This document shows, one piece after another, positions 14,800 through 18,131 of a stretch of 18,131 nucleotides of DNA. This DNA comes from Marmoricola sp. (GTDB lineage Bacteria > Actinomycetota > Actinomycetes > Propionibacteriales > Nocardioidaceae), in the NCBI GenBank assembly GCA_030151765.1, contig JASLCW010000113.1, forward strand, positions 1 through 18,131, written 5' to 3'. The notes below the pieces were generated by a model. The model was not told the origin of the DNA and did not search any database. It saw nothing but the letters and a program-made list of their open reading frames with translations. Each line of letters begins with the position of its first letter. Position 1 is the stretch's first letter. The translations under genes were made by a program, and so were the position numbers.

Positions 14800-16563
14800 A
14801 TGGAACGAGAAGAGGACATGGAGATCTCCGAGAAGCCGCGGACCGCGGTCGTCACGTGGATGGAGCGGGCCGAAGCGGCCCTGACCGCGGCGGATGCGGT
14901 TGCGCTGGGCGAACTGATGGTCGAGGACGGCTGGTGGCGCGACCAGCTGGTCACCGAGTGGGACCTGCGCACGATTCACGGCCGGGAGGCCGTGGTGGCG
15001 CACCTCGAACCACGTCTGGCCCGGGTCGGCGTCAAGTCGCTGACGCTGGACGAGGGTTACGAGCCGGTCCTGGTCGCCGGGCCGCAGGGACGTACGTGGA
15101 TCCAGGCGATCATGCACCTCGAGTCGATCGGCGGCCGCGCCTCGGTCGTCGTACGGCTCGTCCGGGAGGATGACGGCGAGTGGCGTGCCTGGATCGTCTT
15201 CGCCCGGCTGCAGGAGATCGCCGGTCATGAGCCCGCGGTCGGCGCCAACCGCCCCAAGGGCGTGGTCCACGGCGGCCACCGCTCCCAGGTGAACTGGCAG
15301 GACCGGCGCGAGCGGGAACGGGACTTCCTCGACGCCGAACCGGAGGTGCTCGTCATCGGCGGCGGCCAGAGCGGGCTGTCGCTCGCCGCGGAGCTCGGCC
15401 AGATCGGGGTCTCCGCCCTCGTCGTCGAGCGAAACGAACGGATCGGCGACAACTGGAGGCACCGCTACAAGTCGCTCGTCCTGCACGACCCGGTCTATGC
15501 GAATCACCTTCCCTATCTGCCCTTCCCCGCGACCTGGCCGGTCTTCACGCCCAAGGACAAGTTCGCCGACTGGCTGGAGACCTATGTCTCCGTACTCGAC
15601 CTCAACGTGTGGACCTCGACCGAGTTCGCCGGCGCGACGTACGACGAGGGGACGGCTCGATGGACGGTCGAGCTCACGCGTGCCGATGGTTCGACGCGCA
15701 CATTGCATCCACATCACGTCGTCCTCGCGACGGGTGTCAGCGGTCTCCCGAAGACGCCCGAGATCGAGGGGCAGGAGAGCTTCGCCGGCAAGGTGATGCA
15801 CTCGAGCGCCTTCGTCGACGCCGGCGAGCACCGTGGTGAGAAGGTCGTGATCATCGGGGCTTCGAACAGCGCCCACGACATCGCTCACGATCTCGCCGAG
15901 AACGGCGTACCCGTGACGATGGTGCAGCGCTCCGCCACGCAGGTGGCGAGTAGCAAGAATCTCTTCGACGTGCTCTTCGAGGGGCTGTACGGCGAGGACG
16001 AGATCTCGGTCGATCGCGCCGACCTGCTGGCCGCGTCCTTGCCGCTGCCGGTGCTCTTCGACCTGCAGCGCGAGGCCGTCGTTCCGGAGGTGTCGCGTCG
16101 CGATGCCGAGATGATCGAGGGCCTCAAGGCGGCCGGCTTCAGCTTCAATCCGACCGGCCTGCAGGAGCTCTTCTACCGCCGTGGCGGCGGCTACTACATC
16201 GATGTCGGCGCCTCGTCGGCGATCATCGACGGCCGAATCGCGATCCGCGGTGGCGTCGAGGTCAGCCATTTCACCGACTCGGGGGTCGTCTACACGGACG
16301 GTATCGAAGAGGCAGCGGACACGGTGGTCTTCGCGACCGGGTACGGCAATGTCCGAGAGGTCATCGGGCGCCTTTTCGGCGATGACGTACGCGACCGCTG
16401 CACGGATGTCTGGGGCGTCGACGACCAGGGTGAGCTCCAGTCGGTCTGGCGGAATTCCGGCCAGGACGGCCTCTGGGTGATGGGCGGAAATCTCTTCCTG
16501 GCAAGGCAATACGCCCGTGTTCTCGCTCTGCAGCTGAAGGCAGCGGAGCTCGGCCTGCGCTGA
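14800..16563 (+). CDS. Flavin-containing monooxygenase with N-terminal NTF2-like domain
   Basis: 587 aa if started at ATG 14800, which has GAGG six bases upstream. ATG 14818 is an alternative that shortens it by six residues, with its AGAGG too close. Residues 15-140 resemble an NTF2/SnoaL-like domain (WMERAEAALTAADAVALGELMVEDGWWRDQL, then TIHGREAVVAHL). After a basic linker comes the FMO part: FAD site VLVIGGGQSG (183-192), FMO signature FAGKVMHSSAF (328-338, pattern FxGxxxHxxxF/Y), NADPH site VVIIGASNSAHD (349-360) and FATGYG (511-516). FMOs add oxygen to N, S or carbonyl carbons using NADPH and O2. It closes the permease-SDR-SDR operon, followed by a hairpin terminator. The substrate is unknown. 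The NTF2 domain may bind it or aid dimerisation. Confidence 0.9.
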   Translation: MEREEDMEISEKPRTAVVTWMERAEAALTAADAVALGELMVEDGWWRDQLVTEWDLRTIHGREAVVAHLEPRLARVGVKSLTLDEGYEPVLVAGPQGRTWIQAIMHLESIGGRASVVVRLVREDDGEWRAWIVFARLQEIAGHEPAVGANRPKGVVHGGHRSQVNWQDRRERERDFLDAEPEVLVIGGGQSGLSLAAELGQIGVSALVVERNERIGDNWRHRYKSLVLHDPVYANHLPYLPFPATWPVFTPKDKFADWLETYVSVLDLNVWTSTEFAGATYDEGTARWTVELTRADGSTRTLHPHHVVLATGVSGLPKTPEIEGQESFAGKVMHSSAFVDAGEHRGEKVVIIGASNSAHDIAHDLAENGVPVTMVQRSATQVASSKNLFDVLFEGLYGEDEISVDRADLLAASLPLPVLFDLQREAVVPEVSRRDAEMIEGLKAAGFSFNPTGLQELFYRRGGGYYIDVGASSAIIDGRIAIRGGVEVSHFTDSGVVYTDGIEEAADTVVFATGYGNVREVIGRLFGDDVRDRCTDVWGVDDQGELQSVWRNSGQDGLWVMGGNLFLARQYARVLALQLKAAELGLR

Positions 16564-16572
16564 CCGTGGCGC

Positions 16573-16601
16573 GGCCGACGCTGAGCGGAGCTCGGCCTTT
16601 T
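16573..16601 (+). terminator. Rho-independent-type terminator after the flavin monooxygenase
   Basis: GGCCGA (16573-16578) pairs with TCGGCC (16592-16597). Inside, GCT pairs with AGC across one bulged C, leaving a 6-nt loop. The stem is followed directly by TTTT (16598-16601). It sits 9 bp after the monooxygenase stop, separating the permease operon from the next unit. Confidence 0.65.
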
Positions 16602-16630
16602 GCATCAATGAAATCGATCTAGAAGCACAA

Positions 16631-16642
16631 CAACATCTGTTG
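16631..16642. promoter_or_regulatory. Dyad CAACATCTGTTG upstream of the second monooxygenase
   Basis: Perfect CAACA/TGTTG arms around TC in a locally AT-richer stretch (about 16600-16650), between the terminator and the ribosome site at 16710. A TTGGAC at 16640-16645 overlaps its right arm and could be a -35, but no good -10 follows. The operator role is a guess. Confidence 0.3.
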
Positions 16643-16719
16643 GACAGAAGGAAGCCGGCGACCGAGGATTCGAGGGCAGCCGCATTCCCCGGCGGGTGAT
16701 TGGCGAAGTGGAGGTTGGA

Positions 16720-17679
16720 ATGTCGACGGAGGAGATCGAGGTCCTCGTCGTGGGCGCCGGACAGGCGGGCGTCGCGATCAGCGAGCACCTCGGCGCGGGC
16801 GACGTGCCGCACCTCGTGCTGGAGCGGCATCGCATCGCCGAGCGCTGGCGCTCCGAGCGCTGGGACTCGCTGGTCGCCAACGGCCCGGCCTGGCACGACC
16901 GCTTTCCCGGCATGGACTTCGTCGACGTCGACCCCGACGGCTTCGCTACGAAGGAACAGGTCGCGGACTACTTCGTCGCCTACGCCGAGAAGATCGGCGC
17001 ACCGATCCGCTGCGGTGTCGAGGTCCGATCGGTACGTCGGCACAGTGGGCGTCCCGGGTTCCGGGTCGAGACCTCGGAGGGCGTCATCAATGCCCGCTTC
17101 GTGGTCGCCGCGACCGGGCCCTTCCAGCGTCCGGTGATCCCGCCGATCGTGCCGGACGGTGCGGTGCCGCTCCAGATCCACTCGAGTGCCTATCGCAATC
17201 CGGAGCAGCTGCCCGAGGGCGCGGTGCTGGTCGTCGGCGCCGGCTCGTCCGGCGTGCAGATCGCCGACGAATTGCGCAGGTCCGGCCGGAGCGTCCACCT
17301 CTCCGTCGGCCCGCACGACCGGCCGCCGCGCAGCTATCGCGGCCGCGACTTCTGCTGGTGGCTGGGCGTTCTGGGGCTGTGGGATCTCGAGACTCCGCCG
17401 GCCGGCGCGGAGCACGTCACGATCGCGGTGAGCGGCGCTCGCGGCGGCCACACGGTCGACTTCCGCGATCTTGCCGAGAGCGGGGTCGATCTCGTGGGTC
17501 TCACGGCGTCGTACGACGCGGGCGTACTGCGCTTCGCCGCCGACCTCGCCGACAACATCACCGCCGGCGATGCGAACTATCGGGCACTGCTCGACGAGGC
17601 CGATGAGTACGTCGCCCGCAAAGGACTCGATCTGCCCGAGGAGCCCCGGGCTCTCGAGCTGCGGCCCGACCCGGCCTGA
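16720..17679 (+). CDS. Flavin monooxygenase, N-terminal 319 codons, ended by an in-frame TGA
   Basis: The start ATG 16720 follows an excellent GGAGG (16710-16714, 5-nt spacer). An upstream GTG at 16696 is less likely. FAD site VLVVGAGQAGVAI (8-20), ERWRSERWDSL (41-51), ATGPFQRPVIP (131-141) and the second nucleotide site VLVVGAGSSGVQIADEL (169-185) identify an FMO/CzcO-type flavoprotein. Reading stops at TGA 17677-17679 after ALELRPDPA, yet the same frame continues for 110 codons with the family's normal C-terminus, including VWATGF. The truncated product would lack that ATG motif and the C-terminal lid and is unlikely to work. Options are a recent nonsense mutation, a base error, or UGA recoding. 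Upstream is a terminator. Downstream, the frame is coupled to a RidA gene. Confidence 0.8.
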   Translation: MSTEEIEVLVVGAGQAGVAISEHLGAGDVPHLVLERHRIAERWRSERWDSLVANGPAWHDRFPGMDFVDVDPDGFATKEQVADYFVAYAEKIGAPIRCGVEVRSVRRHSGRPGFRVETSEGVINARFVVAATGPFQRPVIPPIVPDGAVPLQIHSSAYRNPEQLPEGAVLVVGAGSSGVQIADELRRSGRSVHLSVGPHDRPPRSYRGRDFCWWLGVLGLWDLETPPAGAEHVTIAVSGARGGHTVDFRDLAESGVDLVGLTASYDAGVLRFAADLADNITAGDANYRALLDEADEYVARKGLDLPEEPRALELRPDPA

Positions 17680-18009
17680 GACGCCCAACCCGAGCTGGAG
17701 CTCGACCTCGACGGCGCCGGGATCACCTCGATCGTCTGGGCGACCGGCTTCGCCGCCGACTACAGCTGGCTCGAGGTCGACGCCTTCGACGCCAACGGGC
17801 AGCCACAGCACCGGCGGGGGGTGTCGAGCGAACCGGGTGTCTACTTCCTCGGACTGCCCTGGCTGTCCCGCCGTGGCTCGAGCTTCATCTGGGGCGTCTG
17901 GCACGACGCTCGCTCCGTCGCCGATCACATCCGGACGCAGCGCGGCTACCTCGCCTACGGCACCGATGCCGCACCTCAGCCCGACAACTTCCTGGGAGTC
18001 GCCCGATGA
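17680..18009 (+). pseudogene. In-frame C-terminal part of the interrupted flavin monooxygenase
   Basis: This is the same reading frame as 16720-17679, starting directly after the TGA. It reads DAQPELELDLDGAGITSIVWATGFAADYSWLEVDAFD, then RRGVSSEPGVYFLGLPWLSRRGSSFIWGVWHDARSVADHI, and ends at TGA 18007-18009. VWATGF and GVYFLGLPWLSRRGSSFIWG are typical C-terminal blocks of this flavoprotein family. Together the two parts give a 429-aa protein of normal length. No frameshift, missense scar or second stop is seen. No ribosome site precedes 17680, so this part is translated only if the TGA is read through, or separately from GTG 17821 (unlikely). Its stop overlaps the next start (ATGA), preserving operon coupling. 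Confidence 0.8.
17691..17704 (+). other. Perfect hairpin 11 nt after the in-frame TGA (SECIS-like position)
   Basis: CGAGC (17691-17695) and GCTCG (17700-17704) form a 5-bp stem with a 4-nt TGGA loop. The stem begins 11 bases after the TGA, and the loop contains GG, roughly the geometry of bacterial selenocysteine insertion elements. The repeated Glu-Leu-Glu-Leu-Asp-Leu-Asp codons here could produce such a stem by chance, so function is unproven. Confidence 0.25.
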
Positions 18010-18131
18010 ATCCGCCCGTCGTCGTCGGAGGCCACCCGCGCATCCGGCCCTTCAACACCCGCGAGACCTATCCCGAGCAGCAGCTCGACAACGATCTCTG
18101 TCAGGCCGTCGTGGCCGGCAACACGATCTAC
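18006..18131 (+). CDS. RidA-family (YjgF/UK114) protein, partial, C-terminus beyond window
   Basis: 42 codons are visible from ATG 18006, which overlaps the preceding TGA (ATGA): MNPPVVVGGHPRIRPFNTRETYPEQQL, then DNDLCQAVVAGNTIY at the edge. The N-terminal layout, with FNTRETYPEQQLDNDLCQAVVAGNTIYV-like sequence, matches RidA-like proteins that accompany flavin oxidoreductases. RidA members hydrolyse reactive enamine or imine intermediates to ketones and ammonia, or act as related deaminases. The catalytic arginine region lies beyond the window. Position next to a flavin monooxygenase fits a role in clearing an imine formed by oxidation of an amine. Confidence 0.75.
   Translation, partial: MNPPVVVGGHPRIRPFNTRETYPEQQLDNDLCQAVVAGNTIY

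Noticed and set aside
14779..17928. Minus-strand open frame of over 1000 codons across both flavin monooxygenases
   Set aside because: It is antisense to two genes with clear FAD/NADPH motifs. Its translation is rich in Asp, Arg, Val and Ala with no domain, the usual shadow of high-GC coding sequence.

Overview
The window is high-GC DNA with strong G/C bias at third codon positions. Its gene families (DUF2630, HDxRQ-type histidine kinase, NarL/LuxR-type response regulators, NCS1 permease, GTGA/ATGA-coupled operons, a probable leaderless promoter) suggest a soil or environmental actinobacterium, plausibly Nocardioidaceae. That placement is an inference from codon use and protein style, not from a marker gene. 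No rRNA, tRNA, insertion sequence, phage gene or CRISPR array was seen. No gap between genes exceeds 300 bases.

Left part (1-5144, minus strand): a four-gene operon read right to left. It encodes a DegT/DnrJ/EryC1 aminotransferase, a soluble CapD/PglF-type NDP-sugar 4,6-dehydratase (coupled by a GTGA overlap), a divergent RtcB-like protein, and a secreted parallel beta-helix protein that runs off the left edge. The first two genes can make a 4-amino-4,6-dideoxy nucleotide sugar. The RtcB-like protein keeps the Cys and His ligands and the HGAG histidine of RNA ligase RtcB, but has Ser where the essential metal-binding Asp sits, and its association with a sugar operon is odd.

Centre-left (5327-7252, minus strand): a compact two-component operon with one soluble histidine kinase without a sensor domain and two tightly packed LuxR-type response regulators. 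Facing it at 7480 on the plus strand is a secreted protein with RTX-type calcium-binding repeats. The shared 227-bp gap holds a perfect 17-nt palindrome and a second dyad 20 bp away, placed like activator sites upstream of a probable leaderless promoter. The -10 region (CCTAGCGTGACG) is repeated exactly upstream of the sugar operon. This suggests that the sugar operon and the RTX gene share promoter architecture and perhaps the adjacent two-component control.

Middle (9376-11684): housekeeping or accessory genes. These are a DUF2630 small protein, an arylamine N-acetyltransferase, a DUF2200 protein, and an uncharacterised protein with a middle winged-helix-like segment and a C-terminal helix-hairpin-helix-like segment.

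Right part (11854-18131, plus strand): a probable catabolic cluster for a nitrogenous compound. It has an NCS1 nucleobase/allantoin-type permease, two SDR dehydrogenases joined by ATGA overlaps, and an NTF2-like/flavin monooxygenase fusion, ending in a hairpin-plus-T terminator. A second unit follows: a flavin monooxygenase interrupted by an in-frame TGA at codon 320 of 430, coupled by ATGA to a RidA-family gene that runs off the right edge. The TGA falls where I recall relatives carrying a cysteine, and is followed 11 nt later by a perfect 5-bp hairpin. The likeliest reading is a recent nonsense mutation or base-call error, but UGA recoding deserves a check.
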